From Pseudomonas sp. K2I15 (GTDB lineage Bacteria > Pseudomonadota > Gammaproteobacteria > Pseudomonadales > Pseudomonadaceae), in assembly GCF_002204795.1 (NCBI RefSeq), contig NZ_NIXO01000042.1:1-56759 (forward strand): a stretch of 56,759 nt of DNA, written 5' to 3'. Of this stretch, positions 16,425 through 25,254 are shown one piece after another (the stretch's first letter is position 1; every line of letters starts with the position of its first letter). A program made the translations under genes and the position numbers. A model generated the notes under the pieces. The model was not told where the DNA came from, ran no database searches, and saw only the letters and a program-made list of their open reading frames with translations.

Positions 16425-17210
16425 TCAAGCCAGGTACTTCACGCCAAGGCTGGCGAACAGGCAAAGCATCGAAAGCACCAGCACCTTGCGCACAACATCG
16501 TTACCTTTACGGATGGCCAGGGCGCTGCCTATGTGGTTGCCCAGGATGTTGCAGGCCACCAGTGGCAGGGCCAACAGGTACACCACCTTGCCGGCCATGA
16601 TGAAGGCGACCAGAGCGCCAATGTTGGAGGCGAAGTTGAAGCTTTTGGAGTTGGCCGAGCTGGACACCAGGTCCATCTTCAGCAGGTAATGGAAGGCGAT
16701 GATGAACATGCTGCCCGTGCCCGGCCCGAAAAAGCCGTCGTAGAAACCGATGACCAGGCAGGTCAGGGGCACCACGGTGAACAGCATGCGGTCGCTGAGT
16801 GTGTGCTCTTGTACCGGCCGGTCCTTGGGCGTGAGAAAGATCAAGATACCCACAGGGATAAGCGCCAGGATGATCTTGCCTACGGTTTCCTGGGCAATCG
16901 ACACAATCAGGTGGGCGCCCAGGTAAGCGCCCAGCAGTGCGAACGGCACGCCCACCAACGCCACTTTCCACACCATCTTGCTGTTGGCTAAGAAGTTGCG
17001 GATGGCGGCCAGAGTGCCCAGGGTGCTGACCAGCTTTTCCTGGCCCAGCGCTACCTGCGGCGGCAGCCCCACCAGCAGGAAACCGGGCACCAAAAACAGC
17101 CCGCCGCCCCCGGCGATGCTATCTACGAAACCGGCGACAAAAGCGATTGCGCCCAACAGCATGATGGCCAGTATCCAGTGCTGGGCCCAGAACGATCCGA
17201 GTAATTCCAT
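16425..17210 (-). CDS. TSUP-family (TauE/SafE) membrane transporter
   Basis: 261 residues with about eight membrane segments. It has the repeated TSUP motif: GFVDSIAGGGGLFLVPGFLLVGLPPQVALGQEKL in the first half and GFYDGFFGPGTGSMFIIAFHYLL in the second. TauE/SafE-type proteins carry sulfite, sulfonates or organic anions, usually as exporters. It is placed between a Fe(II)/2OG oxygenase (28 bases upstream) and an SDR (22 bases downstream), so it probably belongs to their pathway. Some annotations would call it YfcA. Confidence 0.87.
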   Translation of the reverse strand: MELLGSFWAQHWILAIMLLGAIAFVAGFVDSIAGGGGLFLVPGFLLVGLPPQVALGQEKLVSTLGTLAAIRNFLANSKMVWKVALVGVPFALLGAYLGAHLIVSIAQETVGKIILALIPVGILIFLTPKDRPVQEHTLSDRMLFTVVPLTCLVIGFYDGFFGPGTGSMFIIAFHYLLKMDLVSSSANSKSFNFASNIGALVAFIMAGKVVYLLALPLVACNILGNHIGSALAIRKGNDVVRKVLVLSMLCLFASLGVKYLA

Positions 17211-17238
17211 GGTAGTACCTGTCTAGTCAATGTGGTGG

Positions 17239-18264
17239 TCAGGAAAGAACTTCGTAAAGGTGATCGGCGCGGCTATGGCGCACACGGTTCAGGTCGTTGA
17301 CCGCGAACAGACGGATCAGCCAGCGATCAGCGCCGTCGTTCTGCGGCTCGAAACCGTCGCGGGCGTGCAGCACGCGCTGGTTCTTGAAGATCATGAAGTC
17401 GCCGGGCAGCAGCAGGTGCGGCTCATCGAACTGGCGCGAGTCGAGCAGCGCTTTGAGTGTGTTCAGCGCGCACTCGCCTTTGAGGCTGGTCGCGTGGGTG
17501 TTCTCGCAGTCCATGCGGCACAGCCATTCGCCGCTCAGACCGCGCACCAGCACGGGCAGCTCGGCGGTCTTGCGACGGTTGCCGGTGAAGGAGTCGGGGC
17601 GATGAATCTCGAACTGTGGCGCGGTCAGTTCACTGACAGTGGCGGCGGGCAGTGCAGCCACCAGTTCATCAACATTGACCAGCGTCGTGTTGATGCGTGG
17701 GTCGCAGCGCATGCCGAAGAACGACAGGTATTCGGGACAGCAGGAGAGCGTGCCGACGTTTTCCGAAGATAGCGGCAGATCCGGGTTGTCGACGTGGTAG
17801 GAGAAGCGCAGGCGCGAACCGTGGGAGCTTTTCTGGCTGGAGGCGCTGCGCGACGGGATCACGTGGCGGAACAGGCGGCCGTCATTCTCGCCTTCGTACA
17901 CCACCGGGTTAATACCGAGCAAACTGTGAATCGATAGGCTGACCAGGCACGCGACGGGTGTGCTGCGCGGGCTCAATACGCCGGAGTAGGGCGTTGGCGG
18001 TGTGTCACGATCACGAGGGCAGTTGCGGATGATCAGCGCGGTCAACTGCGGGTTGTCGACAAAGGAGCGGATCTGCCCGGTCAGTGTCGTGCCCAGCACG
18101 TCCTGCGCCTGTTCCTTGAGTTGGAAGTAGATGTCCCGGTTGTGTTCGAACTCAAGGGGTGTCTGATTCAACACCGTTTGCCAGGCGCTGGCTATAACCC
18201 AAGGCAGACGGATTTCCAGGGCGGTTGCTGCGTCGACTGCGGTCTTGAGCTGTGCGCTTTCCAT
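17239..18264 (-). CDS. Clavaminate-synthase-like Fe(II)/2OG oxygenase
   Basis: About 341 residues from the ATG at 18264; another ATG at 18324 would add 20 residues but overlaps a likely -10 element. The TauD/TfdA fold shows the iron ligands His157 and Asp159 in FSYHVDNPDLP, the distal His300 in KNQRVLHARDGF, and the 2-oxoglutarate Arg318 in DRWLIRLFAVNDL. The C-terminal half resembles the free amino-acid hydroxylases of the VioC/AsnO/clavaminate-synthase group more than taurine dioxygenase. It likely hydroxylates an amino acid or derivative. It is the first gene of a three- or four-gene operon divergent from a MocR regulator; the exact substrate cannot be read from sequence. Confidence 0.78.
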   Translation of the reverse strand: MESAQLKTAVDAATALEIRLPWVIASAWQTVLNQTPLEFEHNRDIYFQLKEQAQDVLGTTLTGQIRSFVDNPQLTALIIRNCPRDRDTPPTPYSGVLSPRSTPVACLVSLSIHSLLGINPVVYEGENDGRLFRHVIPSRSASSQKSSHGSRLRFSYHVDNPDLPLSSENVGTLSCCPEYLSFFGMRCDPRINTTLVNVDELVAALPAATVSELTAPQFEIHRPDSFTGNRRKTAELPVLVRGLSGEWLCRMDCENTHATSLKGECALNTLKALLDSRQFDEPHLLLPGDFMIFKNQRVLHARDGFEPQNDGADRWLIRLFAVNDLNRVRHSRADHLYEVLS

Positions 18265-18336
18265 TTCAGGTGCTGTTCCATATTTTGATGTGAATGAATA
18301 AGAATATTGATTCGGTGCAATCATTCTAATTCTTAA

Positions 18337-18355
18337 AAAACAATCGACTCAATAT
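18337..18355 (-). promoter_or_regulatory. MocR-type site 1 (oxygenase promoter)
   Basis: Read on the minus strand this is ATATTGAGTCGATTGTTTT, identical over 19 bases to the site at 18594-18612 on the plus strand. It lies at the promoter of the oxygenase operon. On the minus strand its TTGAGT could act as a -35, with TAGAAT 18 bases downstream as the -10; that would put the transcript start past the ATG at 18324. The A+T-rich DNA between the two sites (18265-18636) holds no gene. Confidence 0.7.
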
Positions 18356-18593
18356 GTTTTTGAAACCTAAATTGACATCATTTCACTTGACTGATTCAAC
18401 CTGATGATTTCATTGAATTTTCCGTGCGGTGAAATCTGCAGTCGCTGCCGTGGAGCTGCGCTCTCCCTCTGCAGTGGCGGGGATAAACAGTACAGGATCC
18501 GGCCGATCTGCCTTGCGGCGACGGTAAAAGTCCGGCGGGTTGGCCGAAAGAAAATTACATTTATTTAATCGATGTAATGTCTAAAATCGACTT

Positions 18594-18612
18594 ATATTGA
18601 GTCGATTGTTTT
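18594..18612 (+). promoter_or_regulatory. MocR-type site 2 (mocR promoter)
   Basis: ATATTGAGTCGATTGTTTT, an exact inverted copy of the site at 18337-18355, lies 24 bases before the regulator start. A smaller dyad, ATTACAT (18554-18560) with ATGTAAT (18572-18578), and extra AATCGA half-sites lie just upstream. MocR proteins commonly bind direct or inverted repeats between themselves and the divergent target gene, so autoregulation and control of the oxygenase operon are both likely. Confidence 0.7.
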
Positions 18613-18636
18613 GCGATTACGCTTATGGAGGGTTTC

Positions 18637-20061
18637 ATGGTAGGATTTCGCGCTTCAGTTGTTTCTGGTGTCGTTCCTATGTGGGTTCCTGAATACAGCG
18701 GCCATGGCCAGCCGGTTTACTTGATGATCGCCGACGCACTGGCGCGTGATATCGCTTCCGGGCACCTGGCCGCAGGCGAGCGCCTGCCTACCCTCAAGGA
18801 GCTGGCTGAAGCGTTGAAAGTGACGCCGGGCACAATAGGCCGCGCCTACGACGAGGCGGCCAAGCGCGGCCTGGTGGTCGGGGAAGTGGGGCGGGGCACA
18901 TTCGTGCTGCCGCCCCGCGGTGTCTTGGCACCAGTCAGGCCCGGCACTGCCTCCAAGGTAGATACCGGGCACATAGACCTGTCGATCATCAAGCCCTGCG
19001 ACACCGGCATGAGCGACTGGCTGCGAGGGGCGATCGAGGAGTTGGCGCAGGCGCCCGAGTTGGGGGCGATCCTGGATTACGTCACCGACGGCGGCCATTC
19101 CGTGCACAAGGAAGCCGGGGCGTTGTGGGTGCAGCGCAGCCTGCCGGACGCCAACGCCCAACAGATAGTGTTGACGGCCGGTGCCCAACACGGCTTGCTG
19201 GTGGCCATCGGCGGCCTGTCCAGCGTCGGCGATATGATTCTGTGTGAGGAATACTGCTATCCAGGGATCATCTCCCTGGCCCACAGTCTGGGCCGTCGCC
19301 TGCAAGGCGTGCAGGTCGATGAGCACGGCCTGGTCCCGGCTGCGCTGCGGGCCGCGTGCGCCGAGCACCGGCCCACGCTGCTGGTGACGGTGACCACGCA
19401 CCAGAACCCCACCAACTCGATCATGCCCGAATCGCGTCGCCTGGAAATCGCCGAGATCGCCCGCGAGTTTGACCTGTACATCATCGATGATGATATCTAC
19501 GGCTTTCTTGAGACACGCCCCGTGCACAAGCCGTTGTCGGCCTATGCCCCGGAGCGCTCGGTCTACCTGACCAGCCTGTCCAAGAGTTTGCTGCCGGCCC
19601 TGCGCATCGGTTACCTGTACGCGCCGCCGCAAACCCTATCGCGGCTGTCGTCCATGGTGCGCAGCAGCGTGTGGATGCCGTCGCCGCTTATGGCCCAATT
19701 GGCCAGCAACCTGATCACCAGTGGCCGTGGGGCGCAATTGGTGCGGGTTCAACAGGAGGAAGCCGCGGAGCGCCAGCGGCTGGCACGGCAGCTACTGGGC
19801 TCGTACGACATTCGCACCCAACCCAACAGCTTCCATGTGTGGCTCGAATTGCCCGAGCCCTGGACCAGCGATGAGTTTGCCAACCTGGCGCGCGCCAACG
19901 GCGTGATCGTGGTCAGTGGCAGCCAGTTCCTGGCCCAGCGCAGCGCCAGCACCCGTGGGGTGCGCATCGCCCTGATGGGGCCTAGCCGTGCGGAGTTGGG
20001 GTTTGCGTTGACCAAGCTGGTCAGCCTGCTGGCGGCGCCGGAACCGCGGTTGTTTTATTGA
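18637..20061 (+). CDS. MocR/PdxR-family regulator (GntR HTH plus aminotransferase fold)
   Basis: About 474 residues from the ATG at 18637, which has GGAGGG upstream; an in-frame ATG at 18625 overlaps that ribosome site. Residues about 20-85 are a GntR winged helix (IADALARDIASGHLAAGERLPTLKELAEAL, then TPGTIGRAYDEAAKRGLV). From about 110 to the end it is a fold-type I aminotransferase with TVTTHQNPTNSIMPESRR, DDDIYGFLE and the PLP-lysine site LTSLSKSLLPALRIGY. MocR proteins use PLP and an amino-containing effector as sensors rather than catalysing transamination. It is divergent from the oxygenase-TSUP-SDR operon with two matching sites between, and is its probable regulator. Confidence 0.9.
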   Translation: MVGFRASVVSGVVPMWVPEYSGHGQPVYLMIADALARDIASGHLAAGERLPTLKELAEALKVTPGTIGRAYDEAAKRGLVVGEVGRGTFVLPPRGVLAPVRPGTASKVDTGHIDLSIIKPCDTGMSDWLRGAIEELAQAPELGAILDYVTDGGHSVHKEAGALWVQRSLPDANAQQIVLTAGAQHGLLVAIGGLSSVGDMILCEEYCYPGIISLAHSLGRRLQGVQVDEHGLVPAALRAACAEHRPTLLVTVTTHQNPTNSIMPESRRLEIAEIAREFDLYIIDDDIYGFLETRPVHKPLSAYAPERSVYLTSLSKSLLPALRIGYLYAPPQTLSRLSSMVRSSVWMPSPLMAQLASNLITSGRGAQLVRVQQEEAAERQRLARQLLGSYDIRTQPNSFHVWLELPEPWTSDEFANLARANGVIVVSGSQFLAQRSASTRGVRIALMGPSRAELGFALTKLVSLLAAPEPRLFY

Positions 20062-20127
20062 TTGTTGTGGAGGCGGTCAGCGGCAGGCATGAAGGCGAGT
20101 GTCTTGAGGTCTTTTGCGCTCTTAAGA

Positions 20128-20153
20128 GGGAGCGCCGCTCGCGCGGCGCTCCC
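20128..20153. terminator. Strong hairpin between mocR and emrB 3' ends
   Basis: An 11-bp perfect stem, GGGAGCGCCGC (20128-20138) with GCGGCGCTCCC (20143-20153), and a TCGC loop lies between the convergent mocR and MFS genes. It lacks a long T-run on either side but is well placed to end both transcripts. Confidence 0.5.
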
Positions 20154-20220
20154 CGGAGATTGCTTGGTGATGTGTGATAAGGCTTTGCTGCTTAAGCAGG
20201 GCCGTCCGTAAACCACCTCT

Positions 20221-21786
20221 TCAATGCGCATCCGCAGATGGCTGCTTCGGCGGCTGTACCTTGCGCATCAGCGGCACCAACAAAACAGCGACAACAAAGC
20301 ACGCCATGATCATCAGGAACGCGTCCGCATAGGTCAGCGTCTGTGCTTCGCGCCACGTCAGCGCCCACAGCTGACGCAGCGCGAACTGGCTGGCGTCCAG
20401 GCTGTTTTGCCCGAGCACCTGGGCATTACCTGAAAGCTGGTCAAGCCACACATTCATGGATTCGTTCTGGATGTTCAAATGCTCGGCCAGGCGCAAAAAA
20501 TGCAGGTTGGTACGGTCGTTGAGCACCGTGGCGCAGGCCGCGATGCCGATGGCGCCGCCCAGGTTGCGCATCAGGTTGAACAGCCCCGAGGCCAGCTTCA
20601 GCCGGTCGGGTGCCAGCGCGCCGAGGGTAAGCGTCACCACCGGCGGCACCGCCATTTGTTGGGCAAACCCGCGGATGGCTTGGGGCAGCAGCAACTCCTT
20701 GGCGCCCCAGTCGTGGGTGATGGGGGAGAAGTCCCACATCGACAGGGCGAACAGCGACAGCCCGAACATCAAAATCCAGCGCAAGTCGAAGCGGTTGGCC
20801 AGCACGGCATACACCGGGATCGCCAGCAACTGGAACACCCCCGTGGAAAACACCGCCAGGCCAATATCCAGCGACCCATACCCGCGCACCCGCCCGAGAA
20901 ACAGCGGCGTGAGGTAGATGGTGGCGAAAATGCCGATGCCGGTGATGAACGAAAACAGGCAGCCCAGGGCGAAATTCCTGTCTCGAAGCGCGCGCAGGTC
21001 GACAATCGGCTCCTTGATTTCCAGGCAGCGCCAGATAAACAGCCCGCCGCTGATGGCGGCTATCCAGGCGGTGGTGGCGATGGTGCTGTCACTGAACCAG
21101 TTCCAGCGCGGGCCTTCTTCAAGGGTGTATTCCAGGCAGCCGAGAAACACCGCCATCAGGGCCATGCCGATGTAGTCGGCGCCCTTGAGTAATGACGGGT
21201 TGGGTCGGTCGACCTTGACCAGCATCGGCACCGCAAAGGTCACGAACAAACCGGGCAGCAGGTTGATGTAGAACAGCCAGTGCCAGGAGGAAATATCGGT
21301 GATCCAGCCACCCACGGCAGGGCCCAAAGTCGGCGCCAGGGATGCGATGGCGCCGATGGTGGAGGCGGCGATCACCCGTTGCTTGCCGTTGAAGTACATG
21401 AACGCAGTGGTGAACACCAACGGAATCATCGACCCCCCCAGAAACCCCTGCAAGGCGCGAAACGCGATCATGCTCTGGATGTTCCAGGCCAGCGCGCAGA
21501 GCAGGCTGGTCAAGGTAAAGCCGGCTGCGGACGCTGCGAACAGCCAGCGCGTGCTCATCACCCGCGAGAGCCAGCCTGACATGGGGATGACGATGATTTC
21601 GGCGATCAGGTAAGCGGTCTGCACCCACGCCGTATCGTCCGCACCGGCCGACAGCCCGCCGCCGATGTCCTTGAGCGAGGCGGACACGATCTGGATGTCG
21701 ATCAAGGCGATGAACATGCCCACGCACATGGTGGCAAAGGCCGCGACCTTTTGCGCCGTGCTGAGGGCCGGCAACGGGCTGTTCAT
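20221..21786 (-). CDS. EmrB-type DHA2 MFS multidrug efflux transporter
   Basis: 521 residues with fourteen predicted membrane segments. DHA2 motifs are visible: CVGMFIALIDIQIVSASLKDIG in helix 1, ALQGFLGGSMIPLVFTTAF, and the antiporter motif C region TLGPAVGGWITD. It exports hydrophobic compounds in exchange for protons. Its start overlaps the end of the EmrA-like gene by four bases, so the two are translationally coupled and form an inner-membrane pump with a periplasmic adaptor. No outer-membrane channel gene is adjacent; TolC or OprM would have to be supplied elsewhere. No dedicated regulator is seen beside it. Confidence 0.9.
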   Translation of the reverse strand: MNSPLPALSTAQKVAAFATMCVGMFIALIDIQIVSASLKDIGGGLSAGADDTAWVQTAYLIAEIIVIPMSGWLSRVMSTRWLFAASAAGFTLTSLLCALAWNIQSMIAFRALQGFLGGSMIPLVFTTAFMYFNGKQRVIAASTIGAIASLAPTLGPAVGGWITDISSWHWLFYINLLPGLFVTFAVPMLVKVDRPNPSLLKGADYIGMALMAVFLGCLEYTLEEGPRWNWFSDSTIATTAWIAAISGGLFIWRCLEIKEPIVDLRALRDRNFALGCLFSFITGIGIFATIYLTPLFLGRVRGYGSLDIGLAVFSTGVFQLLAIPVYAVLANRFDLRWILMFGLSLFALSMWDFSPITHDWGAKELLLPQAIRGFAQQMAVPPVVTLTLGALAPDRLKLASGLFNLMRNLGGAIGIAACATVLNDRTNLHFLRLAEHLNIQNESMNVWLDQLSGNAQVLGQNSLDASQFALRQLWALTWREAQTLTYADAFLMIMACFVVAVLLVPLMRKVQPPKQPSADAH

Positions 21787-22892
21787 AGCTGGGCCTTGAG
21801 TGCGCTGGCCTGATCGTCGACCGCCTCCTGGGTGTTAACCTTGGCCATCACCGACAAGCCCGGGCGCAGGGCGCCAAACTCGGCGTCGTTGCTGTCGAGC
21901 CGCACGCGTACTGGCACGCGCTGCACGATCTTGGTGAAGTTGCCGGTGGCGTTTTCTGGCGGCAACACACTGAACTGCGCACCGGTGGCGGGAGCCAGGC
22001 TCTCGATGTGCCCGTGGAATTCACGGCCGGGGAGGATATCGGCGCGGATACTCACGCTTTGCCCAATCTGCAGGCGGCCTAATTGGTCTTCCTTGAAATT
22101 GGCGTCTACCCACAGCCCCTTCGCCGGCACCACCGAGATCAGTTGGCTGCCGGCCGCGGCGTAGGCACCGACCCTGGCGCGGCGGTTGCCCACATACCCG
22201 TCCACCGGGGCGCGCAGTTCGGTGTAGCTGATGTTCAGCTGTGCCTGGTCGCGTTCGGCTTGAGCCTGTTGCAGTGCAGCGCGGGCCTGGCCGCGCTGGG
22301 TTTCAATCACATCGATTTGCCGGTTTGCCGCCAGCAGCCCGGCTTGCGCCCGGGAGTGATCGGCGCGGGCGGTCTTCCACACGGCGCTGACCCGTTGCGC
22401 GCTTTCCACCGACACGGCCTGGCTGCGGACCAGGTTTTGGTAACGCGCCTGATCGTCGCCGGCCCTTTGCGCTTCGGCGTCGGTGGCGTCGATCTGCGCC
22501 TTGGCCTGGTTGATCACGGCCAGTTGCAGGTGTTCGGTGGCGTCCAGGTTGGCCAGGCTGGCTTGTTGCGCGGCCACGGCGCCATCGGCTTTGGCCAGGG
22601 CGGTGCGGTAGTCGCGCACGTCGATGCGCGCCAGCACGTCACCGGCGTGCACGAACTGGTTGTCCTGCACGGCCACTTCGCTGATATAGCCCGGCACCTT
22701 GGCGCTGATCACCGTCACATCCGCGCCCACGTAGGCGTCGTCGGTGTCTTCAACAAACCGGCTGACCAGCCACCAGTGGCTGGCGTACCACACGCCGCCC
22801 ACCACGGCCAGGGTCAGCAGCCCCAGGCGCAGCACCTGTTTGCGCCGGGATGTTTTTGTGGGTTCGGGCACAGCGCTGACTTGAGCGTCCAT
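21783..22892 (-). CDS. EmrA-like HlyD-family membrane fusion protein
   Basis: 369 residues. One N-terminal membrane segment (LRLGLLTLAVVGGVWYASHWWLV) is followed by the adaptor core: DTDDAYVGADVTVISAKVPGYISEVAVQDNQFVHAGDVLARID (lipoyl half one), a long coiled coil rich in Ala, Gln and Arg at about 100-200, and the returning half with ISYTELRAPVDGYVGNRRARVG. It links the EmrB-like pump to an outer-membrane channel. Order emrA-emrB and the four-base overlap are standard for this pair. Confidence 0.9.
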   Translation of the reverse strand: MDAQVSAVPEPTKTSRRKQVLRLGLLTLAVVGGVWYASHWWLVSRFVEDTDDAYVGADVTVISAKVPGYISEVAVQDNQFVHAGDVLARIDVRDYRTALAKADGAVAAQQASLANLDATEHLQLAVINQAKAQIDATDAEAQRAGDDQARYQNLVRSQAVSVESAQRVSAVWKTARADHSRAQAGLLAANRQIDVIETQRGQARAALQQAQAERDQAQLNISYTELRAPVDGYVGNRRARVGAYAAAGSQLISVVPAKGLWVDANFKEDQLGRLQIGQSVSIRADILPGREFHGHIESLAPATGAQFSVLPPENATGNFTKIVQRVPVRVRLDSNDAEFGALRPGLSVMAKVNTQEAVDDQASALKAQL

Positions 22893-23057
22893 GGCGAAAT
22901 GACCTCATTGAGTATGAGTGGGGAAGGGGTTGGCCATGACCTGAAAGCTGGCTTTCTTCATGAGGGGGTCCGGGAACTGTTGCTAAATATTACGTGTGTA
23001 ATATTGCACGGTAGGTTTCATAATGAAAGTGACCAGGGGAAAAATTATTTCAAACGC

Positions 23058-23085
23058 AAAAAAGCCCTGGCACGCAGGGCTTTTT
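23058..23085. terminator. Rho-independent terminator, bidirectional
   Basis: AAAAAAGCCCTG, a short loop, then CAGGGCTTTTT: a 7-bp stem (23063-23069 with 23075-23081) bounded by an A-run and a T-run, so it can work on both strands. It follows the minus-strand MFS gene that stops at 23121 and separates it from the emrAB promoter region. Confidence 0.85.
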
Positions 23086-23120
23086 CAGGGGGCGCGTGAG
23101 GCGCCAACGGACGGTCAGTC

Positions 23121-24551
23121 TCAAGACACCGTTATTTCTTCCCCGGCGCTGACCTTCGTCCGCGTTGCCCGCAGCGCCATCACCAGCGCCAATACCGGTG
23201 CCAGGGTAAACAGCGCGAACAACCAGCGCGCCGCATTGGCGATGCCGGCATTACCCGCCACATCATTGATGCCCGCCATGTTCGAGATCACGCCCGCCAG
23301 TGCCGCGCCCATCGCCATGGCAAACAGTTGCAGGGTGGTAATCGACGAAGCCGCGGTGTCTTTATCCTGTTCCGACGCCACTTGCAGGATGCGCGTCAGC
23401 AGATGCGGCCAGCCCAGGCCGATACCGAAACCCACCAGGAACAGCCCCAGGCAAATAGGTGCCAACAGTGTCCAGTCTCCGTGACCGGCGATTGGCGTGG
23501 TGATTGCCAGCATCACCAGTCCAGCCACGATAAACAGCGGCCCCGCGATGATGGCGCGGTGCGGACCACGGCCTGTCCATCCCGAGCTGATGATTTCCGA
23601 TACGGTCCATCCGGCGGCCATCAACGCGGCCATGTAACCGGCAACCAGCGGCGACTGGCCATGCAAGTGCTGTAGAAAATACGGCATGAAAATCTCGCTG
23701 CTCATGCCGATCACCAACAAACACGTGGTCGCATAAAGCGCGCAGAGCGGGGTGCTGAACTTCAACGCATCCCTGGGCAAAAGACGCACCGTGGCGTTGG
23801 ACTCCTTGCGGATCAGCAGCCACACCAGCACGGCACAGGTCGCGATGCCCAGCAGGTTCCAGCTCGGCAGCGACGAGACGCTGCCCGCACACACCGCCAA
23901 CACCGCGCCGGCCAACAGCACCAACTGCGGCACCGGCAAACGCGCAGTGGCGGTCGCGGCGGTGTCGCGCGAGGGCAACGCACGGCGGGTGAGCACCATG
24001 TACGCCAGGCTTACCGGCACCATCGCGCCGAAGGCGAAACGCCAGGCGTCCATCTCGGCGAACACGCCACCCACTGCTGGCCCGACCAGCGTCGCTACGC
24101 CCCACATGCCGGACACCAGCGCCATTGCGCGCGGCCACAGACGTTCTTCGAACACCAGTTGGATCATCGAGTAACACAACGCCAGCAGGACCCCGCCGCC
24201 CAAGCCCTGGATGGAGCGCCCGGCAAGCATCACCGGCATGCTCGGTGCCAAGGCGCAGATCAGCACGCCGACCATGAACACCATTGTGGCCACGGCATAC
24301 GCCAGCCGCGGGCCGGTGCGTTGCAACAGCTTGGAAGTGAGGGCTGAACCGAGGATAGAGGCCACTACGTACAGCGTGGTGCTCCAGGCATAGAGCTCCA
24401 GGCCGCCGATTTCTGCGACCACTGATGGCAGGATGGTGGTGGCGATGTAGGTGTTGGTGGCGTAGAGCGCTATGCCGCCTGAGAGCGCGATGGAGCGGGA
24501 GGCGTTCTTGCCTCGGAGCAACTCGCCCCAACTGCTGTCTTGGGTTTGCAT
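23121..24551 (-). CDS. MFS drug-resistance-type transporter
   Basis: 476 residues from the ATG at 24551, with AAGGAA upstream. Membrane segments occur throughout. The first helices carry SIALSGGIALYATNTYIATTILPSVVAEIGG, then the loop LTSKLLQRTGPRLAY and the mid-protein motif WGVATLVGPAVGGVFAEMDAWRFAFG typical of proton antiporters. It probably exports a drug or metabolite. It is monocistronic and ends at a strong terminator. Two exporter loci side by side (this and emrAB) suggest a defence or export neighbourhood, but nothing ties them to one substrate. Confidence 0.85.
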   Translation of the reverse strand: MQTQDSSWGELLRGKNASRSIALSGGIALYATNTYIATTILPSVVAEIGGLELYAWSTTLYVVASILGSALTSKLLQRTGPRLAYAVATMVFMVGVLICALAPSMPVMLAGRSIQGLGGGVLLALCYSMIQLVFEERLWPRAMALVSGMWGVATLVGPAVGGVFAEMDAWRFAFGAMVPVSLAYMVLTRRALPSRDTAATATARLPVPQLVLLAGAVLAVCAGSVSSLPSWNLLGIATCAVLVWLLIRKESNATVRLLPRDALKFSTPLCALYATTCLLVIGMSSEIFMPYFLQHLHGQSPLVAGYMAALMAAGWTVSEIISSGWTGRGPHRAIIAGPLFIVAGLVMLAITTPIAGHGDWTLLAPICLGLFLVGFGIGLGWPHLLTRILQVASEQDKDTAASSITTLQLFAMAMGAALAGVISNMAGINDVAGNAGIANAARWLFALFTLAPVLALVMALRATRTKVSAGEEITVS

Positions 24552-24797
24552 CAACGATTCCTTGTAATGCGTTCGCGGTGTGGGGCACGGCGAATGGCAT
24601 GGACGTCGGGCTTGGGGTAATTAACCAAGCAATTGCTTTTAATATTGCGGCGAAGGTGATTATTTTGCAAGAAATGACTTGGCGTATGGTGGAGCACCAT
24701 TGCCGGATCTGCGCAGCGACCAACGCGTGCCAGGGCTTTCGCTGGCAATCATTTCGCGCCAGACTTATGCGCATTCATCGCCCCACGGGTAGCCACC

Positions 24798-25196
24798 ATG
24801 ATCTCCCACGTGTTTTTAGGTACAGGTGATTTTGAGCGTGCCTTTGCTTTCTATTCGAAGGTGATGGCCGACTTGGGCCTCACGTTGAAATTTTGCGACG
24901 CCGGTAAACCGTGGGCCGGGTGGGTTGCGAAAACTGCACCTCGGCCAATCTTCGTCATTGGAGCGCCTTTTGATGGCAACCCAAGTGCACCCGGGAATGG
25001 GCAGATGGTAGCGCTACTTGCGCCTAGTCGGGAGGCGGTTAGAAGAAGCCATGCGACAGCGCTGGCGCTCGGCGGGGTATGCGAAGGAGAGCCTGGATTA
25101 AGGCCTCACTACCACCCCGACTATTACGGCGCGTACTTTCGAGACCTGGATGGCAACAAGCTGTGTGTGTGCTGCCATGATCCGGTAGCGGATTAG
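24798..25196 (+). CDS. VOC-family (glyoxalase-like) protein
   Basis: 132 residues with one vicinal-oxygen-chelate domain. ISHVFLGTGDFERAFAFYSKVMADLGL gives the first metal-ligand histidine and paired beta-alpha unit, and YHPDYYGAYFRDLDGNKLCVCCH the second half with the acidic ligand region. Family members include glyoxalase I, dioxygenases and antibiotic-binding proteins. The small size and isolated position give no further clue. It is divergent from the neighbouring MFS gene. Confidence 0.85.
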   Translation: MISHVFLGTGDFERAFAFYSKVMADLGLTLKFCDAGKPWAGWVAKTAPRPIFVIGAPFDGNPSAPGNGQMVALLAPSREAVRRSHATALALGGVCEGEPGLRPHYHPDYYGAYFRDLDGNKLCVCCHDPVAD

Positions 25197-25254
25197 TCGG
25201 GGCTTGGGTGATCGTGGTCTGACCCTACTCTTTAAAAAATGACGCTGGAGGGCG

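Noticed and set aside
22083..23099. 338-codon plus-strand frame over emrA
   Set aside because: Antisense to a clear membrane fusion protein; composition typical of a shadow.
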